Notes under the pieces: generated by a model
What the model saw: only the letters and a program-made list of their open reading frames with translations
Told to the model about the DNA's origin: nothing
Database searches by the model: none
Shown: in pieces, positions 1-6,466 of the stretch
Numbering within the stretch: the first letter of the stretch is position 1
Layout of the letters: each line of letters opens with the position of its first letter
Translations under genes and position numbers: made by a program
Assembly (NCBI GenBank): GCA_937996675.1
Contig: CALKUN010000105.1
Span: 1-13,077 of the forward strand
Reading direction: 5' to 3'
DNA from: an uncultured Candidatus Saccharibacteria bacterium
Lineage (GTDB): Bacteria; Patescibacteriota; Saccharimonadia; CAILAD01; GCA-016700035
Length of the DNA stretch: 13,077 bases

Positions 1-54
1 AGCAAAAAGATCCAAGCAATTTTGCCTTGTCAAATCTTGCCCTAACCAATTAAA
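1..54. other. AT-rich leader of unknown origin before the helicase coding sequence
   Basis: This stretch is clearly AT-richer than the following 11.8 kb. It carries an in-frame stop (TAA at 43-45) directly before sequence that reads as the middle of a helicase. I recognise no gene, terminal repeat or RNA in it. It may be the edge of an inserted element or intron, a recombination join, or a contig-end artefact. Which of these applies cannot be told from 54 bases. Confidence 0.4.
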
Positions 55-837
55 TGCTGCCCGACGTCGCACATCGCGCTGGCGCAGACGCTGGTGCCGA
101 CGATCGAGGCACGACCTGGCGCCGACGAGGGCGTGCTAGAGCGCTACGACGAGGACGGAGCGTTGGCGTGCTGTATCGTGGGCGACCACGGGCTCGACTG
201 CTTCTGTGCAGAAGCAGGACAAGACGGTTTGCCGCTCAAGCTCGGTAACCTCCGACCCACGCACTTTGCACCCGGCGACCTCGTGATCTGCCGCAGCAAG
301 GCGCCCCTCGTCAAGGCAGCGTACTACCTGCTGAAGAACCACATCCCGGCGAGGATCCTCGGTAAGGACATCGGGCGCGGCCTCGTCGCCTTCGTCGACG
401 CGATGAAGTCGTCGGGCATCGTCGACCTCTTGAAGAGAGTCGAGGAGTGGACGTCGAAGGCGATAGCGCGGGCGTGCGAGCTCGACGACGAGGCCGCGAT
501 GGAAGAGGCGGCAGACAAGCGTGACGTCTTGGTGGCGGTGGCCGACGGCGTGTGGGCGCAGGACAACGACTGCGACAGCGTCGATGTATTCAAAGCTAGG
601 TTAGAGTCACTCTTCGGCGAGGGTGAAGACAAAGATAGGGTAGTGACGCTTTCCACCATACATCGCGCGAAAGGTGCGGAAGCAGACCGCGTGTGGTGGC
701 TCGACTACCATAAGCCCGACCTCGGCGCCAACTTCAAGCACGATTGGCAGCGTAAGGAGTCGGCAAACATACGGTTCGTTGCCTCGACTAGGTCGCGACG
801 AGAACTGCGACTTATTCGCAGCGAGTCCCTGAGATAA
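55..837 (+). CDS. UvrD/Rep-like superfamily 1 helicase, C-terminal part (5'-truncated)
   Basis: This is the C-terminal half of a superfamily 1A DNA helicase, an ATP-dependent 3'-5' unwinding enzyme used in phage replication or repair. Counting from GTG 94, residues 62-96 resemble the motif IV region (DLVICRSKAPLV). Residues 186-195 (TLSTIHRAKG) match motif V, and 226-235 (NIRFVASTRS) match motif VI with its arginine. Reading in frame upstream of GTG 94, codons 55-93 still look like family sequence (CCPTSHIALAQTLVP, resembling the RCPxS segment seen in phage members). The gene therefore did not begin at 94. Walker A, motif II and the rest of domains 1A and 1B are absent, because the frame is closed by TAA at 43-45 in unrelated AT-rich DNA. 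The fragment cannot hydrolyse ATP alone. GTG 94 is the first usable start codon if the piece is expressed at all. Confidence 0.75.
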   Translation, partial: CCPTSHIALAQTLVPTIEARPGADEGVLERYDEDGALACCIVGDHGLDCFCAEAGQDGLPLKLGNLRPTHFAPGDLVICRSKAPLVKAAYYLLKNHIPARILGKDIGRGLVAFVDAMKSSGIVDLLKRVEEWTSKAIARACELDDEAAMEEAADKRDVLVAVADGVWAQDNDCDSVDVFKARLESLFGEGEDKDRVVTLSTIHRAKGAEADRVWWLDYHKPDLGANFKHDWQRKESANIRFVASTRSRRELRLIRSESLR

Positions 838-851
838 GGAGAAACACGTAC

Positions 852-1637
852 ATGTACACCAAGGAGCAAGTCAAGGCGGCATTCTGGCGTCGCTTTCGCG
901 GTGCCGGCGAGCTGTGGTTCCCGTATGTAGGTCGCGATGAGGAGATCGACAAGTCCGTCGATGACGTCTGGCAGGGCATGGCGCAGGAGCTTGACACAGC
1001 GCAGAGAGCACCACTATTCCTTGTGCCTTCCACTCACGCTGGAAGTGCAGCAGCTTGTATTGCGCCGTCCTTCAAAACCCTTGTTGTTGGGATACGGCGC
1101 TTCCAGACGAAGCCGCTGCTCAATAACAACAGCCGCGCCTCGCTGTCGACGTGGATGTGGCCGACGATGCTGCGATGCCCTGGCGTCAGCCCGCAGCGGA
1201 CGCCGAAGGCGTGGCAGCGGCTACAGAGCATCGGCCTCGTCGACTTCGACGCCGTCGACCTCTTACCGCCGGGCGGTAACATTCCCGAGGGTGACGCCGT
1301 CTTGCAAGCGCGGTACGTGCAGGGCGTCCTGTCGGCGCTAGATTCTGTCGACCTCGGCTACGACCTCGTCGTCCTCCTCGGCGGCAAGGTCTCCAACGCC
1401 TTCAAGAGCGCCGACGTGCGTCTAAACGAGATGCGGCTGCTTGAGTACCGCAACGGCTGCATCACGATCCCGTCGCCGCACGTCGTCGAGACGGACGCCG
1501 ACGGGTGGTGGTCGAATGAGGCTAAGCTGGCGCTCATGCGCGGCGTCGTCGATAGGATTCGATCGGGGCGGTGTCTGCGCTGCATCAACAGCGTCGGGGG
1601 TATTGGAGATTGCACGACGTGTGAGGCAGGGCGATGA
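852..1637 (+). CDS. Uracil-DNA-glycosylase-superfamily-like protein with small N-terminal phage domain
   Basis: ATG 852 has a strong ribosome binding site (AAGGAG at 836-841) overlapping the helicase stop. The 261-residue product seems to have two parts. Residues 1-48 (WRRFRGAGELWFPYVG) resemble a small phage protein of unknown role. Residues ~76-236 resemble a UDG-like fold: a first strand TLVVG (76-80), a DLLP segment (136-139), the strand/turn LVVLLGGKVSNAF (172-184), and an IPSPH segment (206-210) where such proteins have a PHPS-like motif. The catalytic Asp/Asn motif is not clear, so activity is uncertain. The C-terminus has paired cysteines (C241/C244 and C254/C257), possibly a zinc knuckle. 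An internal GTG at 1023 could start a ~204-residue UDG-like protein alone. It ends with an ATGA overlap with the next gene. The family call is tentative. Confidence 0.5.
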   Translation: MYTKEQVKAAFWRRFRGAGELWFPYVGRDEEIDKSVDDVWQGMAQELDTAQRAPLFLVPSTHAGSAAACIAPSFKTLVVGIRRFQTKPLLNNNSRASLSTWMWPTMLRCPGVSPQRTPKAWQRLQSIGLVDFDAVDLLPPGGNIPEGDAVLQARYVQGVLSALDSVDLGYDLVVLLGGKVSNAFKSADVRLNEMRLLEYRNGCITIPSPHVVETDADGWWSNEAKLALMRGVVDRIRSGRCLRCINSVGGIGDCTTCEAGR

Positions 1638-2242
1638 ATCCTGATGAAGTAGCACGCAATCTCAGCGAGGCTGTCGACGCTATGACGCTGACGACAGACA
1701 TCAGCTACGACTTTGTAACGGACAGACTCGCCGTCGGCAACGTGGCGTCGCGGCAGGTCCCCGGCTTCGTCGCCGTCGTGTCAATGCTGGCGACGGCGCC
1801 TATCGACGAACTGTACAAGGCGCCGGCTGTGCCACATGAAGACTGGATTCCTGCCGCAAAACAAGCACAGACGCCCTGGATTGTCGACTATCGACGGCAA
1901 TCAAGCACGCCCACGCTACACGTGGACATCAACGACGGCGAAGGTCCTGGCAGCCCACTTGGTGACGGCCGCAATCTTGCAGACTACCTCGACGACGCCA
2001 CGTCGTTTATCGCTGCCCATATCAGAAGAGGCTGCGTCCTCGTCCACTGCGGCGCAGGTAAGAGTCGCTCTGTTTCCCTAGCCACTGCCTATCTCTGCCG
2101 CTACGCTGGCATGAGCTACACGGAGGCGCTCAGCCTCGTAAAGGCTAGACGTCCCGGTGCTGCGCCCGCAGACTGCTTCGCTGACGCTGTGAAGCGGTGG
2201 CTTCGCCTCGACTACCTCGCGACGACAGGGCCGCGACGATGA
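1634..2242 (+). CDS. Dual-specificity / tyrosine-type protein phosphatase family protein
   Basis: This is a cysteine-dependent phosphatase of the DSP/PTP superfamily. Residues 138-146 (HCGAGKSRS) are the HCx5R signature, with C139 as nucleophile and R145 binding phosphate. The HVDINDGEG segment (96-104) probably supplies the general-acid aspartate. The helix after the P-loop (SVSLATAYLCRYAGMSY) and the following segment KARRPGAAP are typical of dual-specificity phosphatases. Length (202 residues) suits a single-domain enzyme. ATG 1634 overlaps the previous stop as ATGA, indicating translational coupling. The substrate is unknown: it could be a phosphoprotein, an RNA end or a phosphorylated nucleotide. 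Given the ADP-ribose-related genes downstream, a small-molecule or RNA phosphate substrate is conceivable, but that is inference. Confidence 0.85.
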   Translation: MNPDEVARNLSEAVDAMTLTTDISYDFVTDRLAVGNVASRQVPGFVAVVSMLATAPIDELYKAPAVPHEDWIPAAKQAQTPWIVDYRRQSSTPTLHVDINDGEGPGSPLGDGRNLADYLDDATSFIAAHIRRGCVLVHCGAGKSRSVSLATAYLCRYAGMSYTEALSLVKARRPGAAPADCFADAVKRWLRLDYLATTGPRR

Positions 2243-2296
2243 GGTGGGTGTTGATGCGACTCATCATCTACGGACAGTAGCCGAGGTCACGCTAAC

Positions 2297-2590
2297 ATGT
2301 CACTCACAGCAGAGCAGCATCAACGCCTCGTCGCCAACCTGACGACATGGCGACGCAATCGTCTCCACATCGAGGGTAAGCGTGAGCCTCACAGCATCGA
2401 CGCGGCCACGGCGAAGCAGCTGCTGCTTGACAGCGTCATCTTCGGCTTTAACGCCGTCACCATCACGTGGCAGCATCGAGAGTTAACGCCGGCTGAGCGT
2501 GAGTGGGAGCTGTTTCCGCGCCCTGGCATGATGTGGGTGCCGACTGTGACGAGGCAGGATCCTCGTGGCGTCGTAGCCTCGACGATTTAG
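2297..2590 (+). CDS. Hypothetical small protein (97 residues)
   Basis: I do not recognise this protein. It is 97 residues, basic and rich in Arg and His in its first third. A predicted helical N-terminal half is followed by a WELFPRPGMMWVPT segment. There is no signal peptide, membrane segment or cysteine pair. ATG 2297 is preceded by a modest purine run (CCGAGG) about ten bases upstream. It sits between the phosphatase (54 bases away) and the promoter of the AAA_24 ATPase, and its codon use matches its neighbours, so it is probably a real gene closing the first operon. Confidence 0.6.
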   Translation: MSLTAEQHQRLVANLTTWRRNRLHIEGKREPHSIDAATAKQLLLDSVIFGFNAVTITWQHRELTPAEREWELFPRPGMMWVPTVTRQDPRGVVASTI

Positions 2591-2591
2591 C

Positions 2592-2620
2592 TTGACAGCG
2601 ACGACGACGTGCTGTAGACT
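2592..2620 (+). promoter_or_regulatory. Predicted sigma-70 promoter before the AAA_24 ATPase
   Basis: A perfect -35 TTGACA (2592-2597) and -10 TAGACT (2615-2620) are separated by 17 bases. The site lies just after the stop of the 97-residue gene. It would give a leader of about 20 nt containing CGAGG before ATG 2648. It shares the CTTGACA core with the other candidate promoters in the window. Confidence 0.65.
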
Positions 2621-2647
2621 TGCCGCACACTACAACGAGGCCACGAC

Positions 2648-3616
2648 ATGGCAGCAGCGACGACAGATTTTCAGTTCAACGAGGCAGTTCGCAGAGAACT
2701 GTCGCTAAAGATTATCCTTTCGGGCAGTCCTGGCGCTGGAAAGACGCTCAGCGCTCTTATGCTTGCGGCCGGGCTCATCGGCATCGGTGAGCAGGGTAGC
2801 GACGCGACGTGGGGTGACATCGCCTTCGCCGACACTGAGAATGACACGGCGCTCTACTACGTGCAGACGGCACACGATACGGCAGCCGGGCTCGTCGAGA
2901 TCGGCAAGTTCACGCACATTCCCTTTCCAGCGCCGTACCATCCAGCGCGGTGGGTCAAGGTCATCGCCGACATGGCGGCGAAGAAGAAGCGTGTCGGCAT
3001 CCTCGACTGTGCGTCGCAGGAGTGGTCTGGTGTCGGCGGCACGCTCGACTTTCACCGCCAGCTCGGTGGCCAAGTCCAGCACTGGAAGGAGGCCAGCCCC
3101 GCACACCAAGCCTTTGTCGACGCGGTGCGATATGCGCCGCTACCTCTTATCGTTTGCCTGCGCGAGAACGTCGAGCACGTCATCGAGAAGGTTGCAGACG
3201 GTCGCGGCGGCGAGAAGACGCAGGTTCGCAAGGTGGGCCTCAAGCCCCAGCAACGCGAGGGCTTCGAGTACGAGGTCGACATCCAGCTGTCGCTTGACCA
3301 GATCAGCCACGCGGCCACCGCATCAAAGGACCGTACCGGCCTTTTGGCGCCGATGCCCGCGGCGCCCATCACGATCGAGACGGGACGTGTGCTGGCGAAC
3401 TGGGCGAAGTCCGGCGCCGACCCCGTCGGCTCTCGTGGCTGGGTCGCCAAGCGCTGCCAGCAGCTTCGCCAGGCCGCGACATTGGAGCAGCTCGCCGAGA
3501 TGTTCGCGACGACCAACAAGCAGATCGCAGGCCTCTTGACGCAGGAGTATCGCGACGCTATCGCCAAGGCGAAGGACGAGGCCAAGGCGCGGCTACAGCC
3601 GAAACAACCTGCTTAA
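2648..3616 (+). CDS. Phage RecA-fold AAA_24 family ATPase (Sak4-like recombination/replication ATPase)
   Basis: This is a 322-residue P-loop ATPase of the AAA_24 type, common in phage replication/recombination modules and related to RecA-core single-strand annealing ATPases such as Sak4. Walker A is GSPGAGKT (26-33), and residues 58-66 (DIAFADTEN) match the family's DTE(N/R) segment. Walker B is VGILD (117-121), followed by the conserved ASQEW. Near the end of the core come QHWKEASPAHQAFVDA (145-160), CLREN (171-175) and KVGLKPQQREGFEYE, then ATASKDRTGL, all hallmarks of this family. A helical C-terminal tail follows. ATG 2648 has its own promoter and CGAGG site. The neighbouring SSB-like gene downstream supports a role loading on or annealing single-stranded DNA. 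The family call is firm; the precise biochemical role is inferred. Confidence 0.88.
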   Translation: MAAATTDFQFNEAVRRELSLKIILSGSPGAGKTLSALMLAAGLIGIGEQGSDATWGDIAFADTENDTALYYVQTAHDTAAGLVEIGKFTHIPFPAPYHPARWVKVIADMAAKKKRVGILDCASQEWSGVGGTLDFHRQLGGQVQHWKEASPAHQAFVDAVRYAPLPLIVCLRENVEHVIEKVADGRGGEKTQVRKVGLKPQQREGFEYEVDIQLSLDQISHAATASKDRTGLLAPMPAAPITIETGRVLANWAKSGADPVGSRGWVAKRCQQLRQAATLEQLAEMFATTNKQIAGLLTQEYRDAIAKAKDEAKARLQPKQPA

Positions 3617-3621
3617 AGAGC

Positions 3622-3650
3622 TTGACATTCACCAACGACTAGACTACTCT
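3622..3650 (+). promoter_or_regulatory. Predicted sigma-70 promoter before the SSB-like gene
   Basis: The -35 TTGACA (3622-3627) and -10 TACTCT (3645-3650) are 17 bases apart, starting five bases after the ATPase stop. The transcript would carry a 35-40 nt leader with GAGGAG (3678-3683) before ATG 3695. A TAGACT hexamer overlaps at 3640-3645 but has too short a spacer. Confidence 0.55.
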
Positions 3651-3694
3651 CAACGCACCATCAACCGCCACCACGGCGAGGAGAAGACCACGAC

Positions 3695-4423
3695 ATGAGT
3701 ACCACGATCACGCTACCCGCTCGCGCCGACGGCGCCGAGCTCGTCCTCAAGCTGAACGACACCCACAACCCCATGGACGTCGGCTTCGCCACCCAGGTGA
3801 AGGGCGACAAGACCAAGACCAAGCCCGCCGTCGACGCCGTCCTCGTCGACCACGGCGTCGTCGAGAACAGCAAGGGCAACGCCGCGCTCCGCTGCCTCTT
3901 CATCGTGCTCAAGGGCGTCGACGTCGAGGGCAAGGATCTCGCTGGCCGCGACGCCGCAGTCGATTTGAGCTTCAGCGGCGACGGCGCCGACTACACCGCC
4001 GCCAACCTGCGCCTCATGGGCTTCGACTTCAGCGACATCGACGCCGCGGCCAAGTCTGGCGACAAGAAGGTCATCGACGCCGCCGAGGCCGCCTTCCTCG
4101 CCCGCCTCAACGACCCCGCCAAGTCGGGCGGCTGCATGAAGAAGATCGTCAACCTCAAGTTCGAGCAGGACGAGTTCCCCAAGGGCAGCGGCACCATCTA
4201 CCGCCGCCTCACCCTCGGCGGCATCTCGCAGCCCATGGCCAAGCTCGACGCGGCAGCCACGCAGACGAAGCTCGGCGGTCTCTTCAAGACCCTCGTGGCA
4301 TCGAAGGACGGTCCCCCGAAGCGCGACGGCGACAAGGCGGCGGGGCCGCGCAACCCGACCTCGGCGCCTCCTGCGGTGCAGAGCGGTGGTGCAGCGAAGG
4401 TCGACGAAGAGCTGCCTTTCTAA
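3695..4423 (+). CDS. Phage single-stranded DNA-binding protein-like
   Basis: This 242-residue protein probably coats single-stranded DNA during phage replication. The strongest evidence is the tail. After a low-complexity linker (residues ~205-235, rich in Gly, Pro, Ala and Lys) the protein ends in DEELPF, equivalent to the acidic DDDIPF tip by which bacterial SSB recruits partner enzymes. The body has alternating hydrophobic strands fitting an OB-like domain (LRCLFIVLKGVDVEG, IVNLKFEQDEF, YRRLTLGGISQ), but I cannot name the exact family. ATG 3695 follows GAGGAG. Genes on either side (recombination ATPase, proofreading-type exonuclease) fit an SSB. It has its own promoter and very C/G-rich third codon positions, suggesting strong expression. 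Other possibilities are a different nucleic-acid scaffold with an SSB-like tail. Confidence 0.7.
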   Translation: MSTTITLPARADGAELVLKLNDTHNPMDVGFATQVKGDKTKTKPAVDAVLVDHGVVENSKGNAALRCLFIVLKGVDVEGKDLAGRDAAVDLSFSGDGADYTAANLRLMGFDFSDIDAAAKSGDKKVIDAAEAAFLARLNDPAKSGGCMKKIVNLKFEQDEFPKGSGTIYRRLTLGGISQPMAKLDAAATQTKLGGLFKTLVASKDGPPKRDGDKAAGPRNPTSAPPAVQSGGAAKVDEELPF

Positions 4424-4437
4424 GCAATATCAAGTAG

Positions 4438-5070
4438 TTGGTGTCTTGCCTACCTACCACGTTCGCTGTGCTCGATCTGGAGACGACATCTAAGTACGTC
4501 TCCGTCGCACGTATCGTCGAGTACGCCGTCGTCACCTTTACTTCTCAAACCGATGGCTACTCCATCTCTACCCGCTTCTCCTCTCGCGTCGACCCCGGTG
4601 AGTCTATCCCCAGAGAAGCCTCAGCGATACACGGAATCTACGACCACGACGTGGTGTCGGCGCCGTCGACGAGGCAGGCGCTGCCCACGCTGTTATCGTC
4701 GCTGCATGGTCAAGTCGTCGTCGGCTACAACATCTTAGAGTACGACATCCCGTGCTTAGCCGCCGAGTGTCGTCGTCACGGCCTCGACGCAGCATGGCGT
4801 GACTGTATCAACTCCCTGCTCGGCGTCGTCGACGTCATGCCGTGGGCGGCGCGGACGACGCAGGCGCCGCAGTATCGTCGTGGTGCTAGGACGCTGTCGA
4901 CGATGTCCAGGCGACACGGCGTCGTCCTGGAGTCGGCGCATGCAGCTGCTGACGACGCTGTCGCGTGCGGGCACCTGATGCTGTCGCTGATGAGCAGTGG
5001 GGCGATGCCTGTTGGGCTTGGCGACGTGGTCGAGGCGACGTGGTCGACGTGGCAGCACTTACGACAGTGA
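4438..5070 (+). CDS. DnaQ-like DEDDh 3'-5' exonuclease
   Basis: This is a stand-alone exonuclease of the DnaQ/RNase T superfamily that trims DNA or RNA 3' ends with two metal ions. Exo I is VLDLETT (D13, E15). HGIYDHDV (65-72) is the segment usual in these enzymes (HGI/Ldd). Exo II is VGYNILEYDIPCL (D103). Exo III is HAAADDA (H168, D173), of the DEDDh type. All catalytic residues are present. Length (210 residues) is normal. The frame opens at TTG 4438 with GTG 4441 next; neither has a good ribosome site, so the start is uncertain by one codon. It follows the SSB-like gene by 14 bases and is probably co-transcribed. Because the polymerase downstream has its own proofreading domain, this enzyme likely works in recombination or nucleotide recycling. 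Confidence 0.87.
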   Translation: MVSCLPTTFAVLDLETTSKYVSVARIVEYAVVTFTSQTDGYSISTRFSSRVDPGESIPREASAIHGIYDHDVVSAPSTRQALPTLLSSLHGQVVVGYNILEYDIPCLAAECRRHGLDAAWRDCINSLLGVVDVMPWAARTTQAPQYRRGARTLSTMSRRHGVVLESAHAAADDAVACGHLMLSLMSSGAMPVGLGDVVEATWSTWQHLRQ

Positions 5071-5074
5071 GGTC

Positions 5075-5103
5075 TTGACATCGTCGTCGGGGCGTGGTAA
5101 GGC
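5075..5103 (+). promoter_or_regulatory. Predicted promoter with leaderless spacing before the gene at 5110
   Basis: The -35 TTGACA (5075-5080) is followed after 17 bases by TAAGGC (5098-5103). Transcription would start close to ATG 5110, and there is no ribosome binding site, which suggests a leaderless mRNA. Positions 5073-5099 match the promoter at 10925-10951 at 23 of 27 bases. The -10 is weak, so confidence is moderate. Confidence 0.5.
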
Positions 5104-5109
5104 TGTTAC

Positions 5110-5550
5110 ATGTCATATTTCACTCGCGCCATAACTCATCCAACTACGCCGCCGGCCTCAGCAGACCCTGCTGTCCTCAGCGTTGTCACACCCAACAAAC
5201 CGTCCGAAGTTCTCTGGCTTGACGGCAGCCGTGCTGAGGTGCTCGACATAGACAACCCGCCTGCATGGCTTATGCAGCAGCTCGTCGAGCATCCGTCACC
5301 GATCGGTGCTGATGCTGTGGTATACACAGACAGAGGCGTTCATCTCTACTACATCAAACCGAATGCACCAAGTGCAGCAGTGCTTGCTCTCTGCGACGCT
5401 ACGCATCGGCGATTGGCTTCTATTGAGGGTGCTTTTCCGACCTTCTTCGTGTCTAAGACAACAGGAAAGCCGCGTTGCGCACATTCGTTGAGGGCCGAGG
5501 GCGAAGCGCTTGTTGCTGAATATAATCGACACGCTGGCTCTCGCATCTAG
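5110..5550 (+). CDS. Hypothetical protein (146 residues)
   Basis: I do not recognise this family. The N-terminus (residues 1-30) is Pro/Thr/Ala-rich and probably disordered. The rest alternates strands and helices (EVLWLDGSRAEVLDID, ADAVVYTDRGVHLYYIK) and ends in a helix. It is soluble, without membrane segments, a signal peptide or a metal motif. There is no ribosome site before ATG 5110. Instead a CTTGACA promoter is positioned for transcription to begin at or near the A of the start codon. Its TAG stop touches the ATG of the next (decayed) gene. Its codon use is less G/C-biased than the ATPase and SSB genes. Confidence 0.65.
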   Translation: MSYFTRAITHPTTPPASADPAVLSVVTPNKPSEVLWLDGSRAEVLDIDNPPAWLMQQLVEHPSPIGADAVVYTDRGVHLYYIKPNAPSAAVLALCDATHRRLASIEGAFPTFFVSKTTGKPRCAHSLRAEGEALVAEYNRHAGSRI

Positions 5551-5846
5551 ATGCGCTTCAACATCTTCTCAGGCAGCACCGACGGCAACGGCCTCGCCGC
5601 CGCACTGACGAACCCGACGACGCTGTCACGACGCAAGGGCACCGTTCAGCAAGATTATCCCGTCGTGTATGGTGACGTAGGCTGGCCCGACGCTGAGAAG
5701 GCGTTTTCTTGGAGCAGTGCGAGCACTTCACCAGCGCCCGCAGCGAGCGTTTCAGGTCGTGGGAGGGCTACGGTCGGGAGTCGCGCTTCATCCGCAACCT
5801 GATCGCGGCGTATGAGCGATGGTTGACAACGATCAGCAAATCGTGA
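5551..5846 (+). pseudogene. Conserved phage protein, broken by internal deletion and frame change
   Basis: The first part reads ALTNPTTLSRRKGTVQQDYP then VYGDVGWPDAEKAF in frame 1, up to about 5703. From there the sensible protein is in another frame: FLEQCEHFTSARSERF, then EGYGRESRFIRNLIAAYERW, stopping at TGA 5844-5846. From memory of a conserved phage family with these N- and C-terminal blocks, roughly 40 residues normally lie between PDAE and FLE.C.HFT. The middle therefore seems lost, with the join at about 5700-5706. The unshifted ORF would end at 5802 with a Ser/Ala-rich nonsense tail. The function of the family is unknown to me. The ATG follows the preceding TAG directly, and the next gene's promoter lies in the 3' end. 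Either it is a real pseudogene or an assembly/sequencing error collapsed it. Confidence 0.6.
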
Positions 5847-5852
5847 TAGGAT
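5823..5852 (+). promoter_or_regulatory. Predicted promoter with leaderless spacing before the NADAR gene
   Basis: The -35 TTGACA (5823-5828) and -10 TAGGAT (5847-5852) have an 18-base spacer, inside the end of the decayed gene. ATG 5859 lies seven bases after the -10, where transcription should begin, so the NADAR mRNA is probably leaderless. Confidence 0.55.
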
Positions 5853-5858
5853 GTGTGC

Positions 5859-6302
5859 ATGTCGGCAATCACTGATTTTCGAGGTCCGTATCGTTGGCTT
5901 TCTAACTTTCAGCAAGTAGACGTCTGCTTAGACGGCGTTGTATATCCTACTACTGAGCACGCCTATCAGGCGGCGAAGACACTCGATCGCGTCGAGCGAG
6001 ATGAGATCCGACGCGCTGAGACGCCTGGCAAGGCGAAGCGCCTGGGACAGCTAGTCGCACTGCGTCCTGATTGGGACGTCGTCCGCGTCGAGGTCATGCT
6101 CGATTTACAGCGACAGAAGTTTGCTCACGGCGAGCTGAGAGCACAGCTGCTCAATACGCGAGATGCAGAGCTCGTAGAGGGCAATACGTGGGGCGATCGT
6201 TTCTGGGGTGTTTGTGACGGACAGGGCCTCAATTGGCTCGGTCGCTTGCTCATGCAAGTGCGGGACGAACTGCGTAGTTCGGCATCTGCGTCTCAGCTAT
6301 GA
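5859..6302 (+). CDS. NADAR (YbiA-like) family protein, ADP-ribose-derivative N-glycosidase
   Basis: NADAR proteins are small cytosolic N-glycosidases acting on ADP-ribose-related compounds. YbiA-type members cleave riboflavin intermediates, and DarG1-type members remove ADP-ribose from guanine bases modified by DarT1 toxins. Family blocks are seen in order: F(R)GPYRWLSNF (7-17), GVVYPTTEHAYQAAKT (26-41, with catalytic-region E33), VMLDLQRQKFAH (79-90), LLNTRDAELVEGNTWGDRFWG (E108 and W111), and NWLGRLLMQVRDEL (125-138). All blocks are present at the usual length of ~147 residues. I chose ATG 5859 over GTG 5853 because the family start aligns there and the promoter fits. The stop overlaps a downstream ATG (ATGA at 6299-6302). 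With the macro-like gene next door, it likely reverses or scavenges ADP-ribosylation during infection; that role is inferred. Confidence 0.9.
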   Translation: MSAITDFRGPYRWLSNFQQVDVCLDGVVYPTTEHAYQAAKTLDRVERDEIRRAETPGKAKRLGQLVALRPDWDVVRVEVMLDLQRQKFAHGELRAQLLNTRDAELVEGNTWGDRFWGVCDGQGLNWLGRLLMQVRDELRSSASASQL

Positions 6303-6466
6303 GCAAGCAGTGGAGCACTGACACCGTCGTCGGCGTCGCCAGCATCACGAGCAGCTGGACCTCACCGGACTGTCTCCTGACGTCGCTGAGCGCATTGCGG
6401 CAGAAGTCGTCGCTGAGTGGAATCGACTGTATTTTGACGACGTCGTCGTCAAAGGTTACGTCGTGA
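6299..6466 (+). pseudogene. Probable frameshifted N-terminal extension (or small upstream gene) of the macro-like protein
   Basis: ATG 6299 overlaps the NADAR stop. The ORF from it begins MSKQWSTDTVVGVA, then turns Ser/Thr-rich and nonsensical, ending at TGA 6464-6466. In the adjacent frame, from about 6338, clear protein-like sequence appears: HHEQLDLTGLSPDVAERI and AAEVVAEWNRLYFDDVVV. This runs without a stop into the macro-like ORF. One missing base in the GCC run near 6335-6338 would join everything into a single ~194-residue protein starting at 6299. Alternatively the 55-residue ORF is real and coupled to GTG 6463 by a GTGA overlap. Its composition makes that less likely. Confidence 0.45.

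Noticed and set aside
2239..2280. 13-residue ORF (MRWVLMRLIIYGQ) overlapping the phosphatase stop as ATGA
   Set aside because: Too short to support by sequence alone, with no recognisable family and no own ribosome site; it could be the start of a lost gene but nothing confirms that.
3052..3585. 177-residue minus-strand ORF inside the AAA_24 ATPase
   Set aside because: It is a shadow of a well-supported gene caused by high GC at third positions; it shows no family motifs.
5697..5715. Programmed -1 frameshift at the GCGTTTTCTT run in the 5551 gene
   Set aside because: The run does not fit an X XXY YYZ slippery site in the reading frame (P- and A-site re-pairing is poor), no strong downstream structure was seen, and about 40 residues of the family are missing, which slippage cannot explain.
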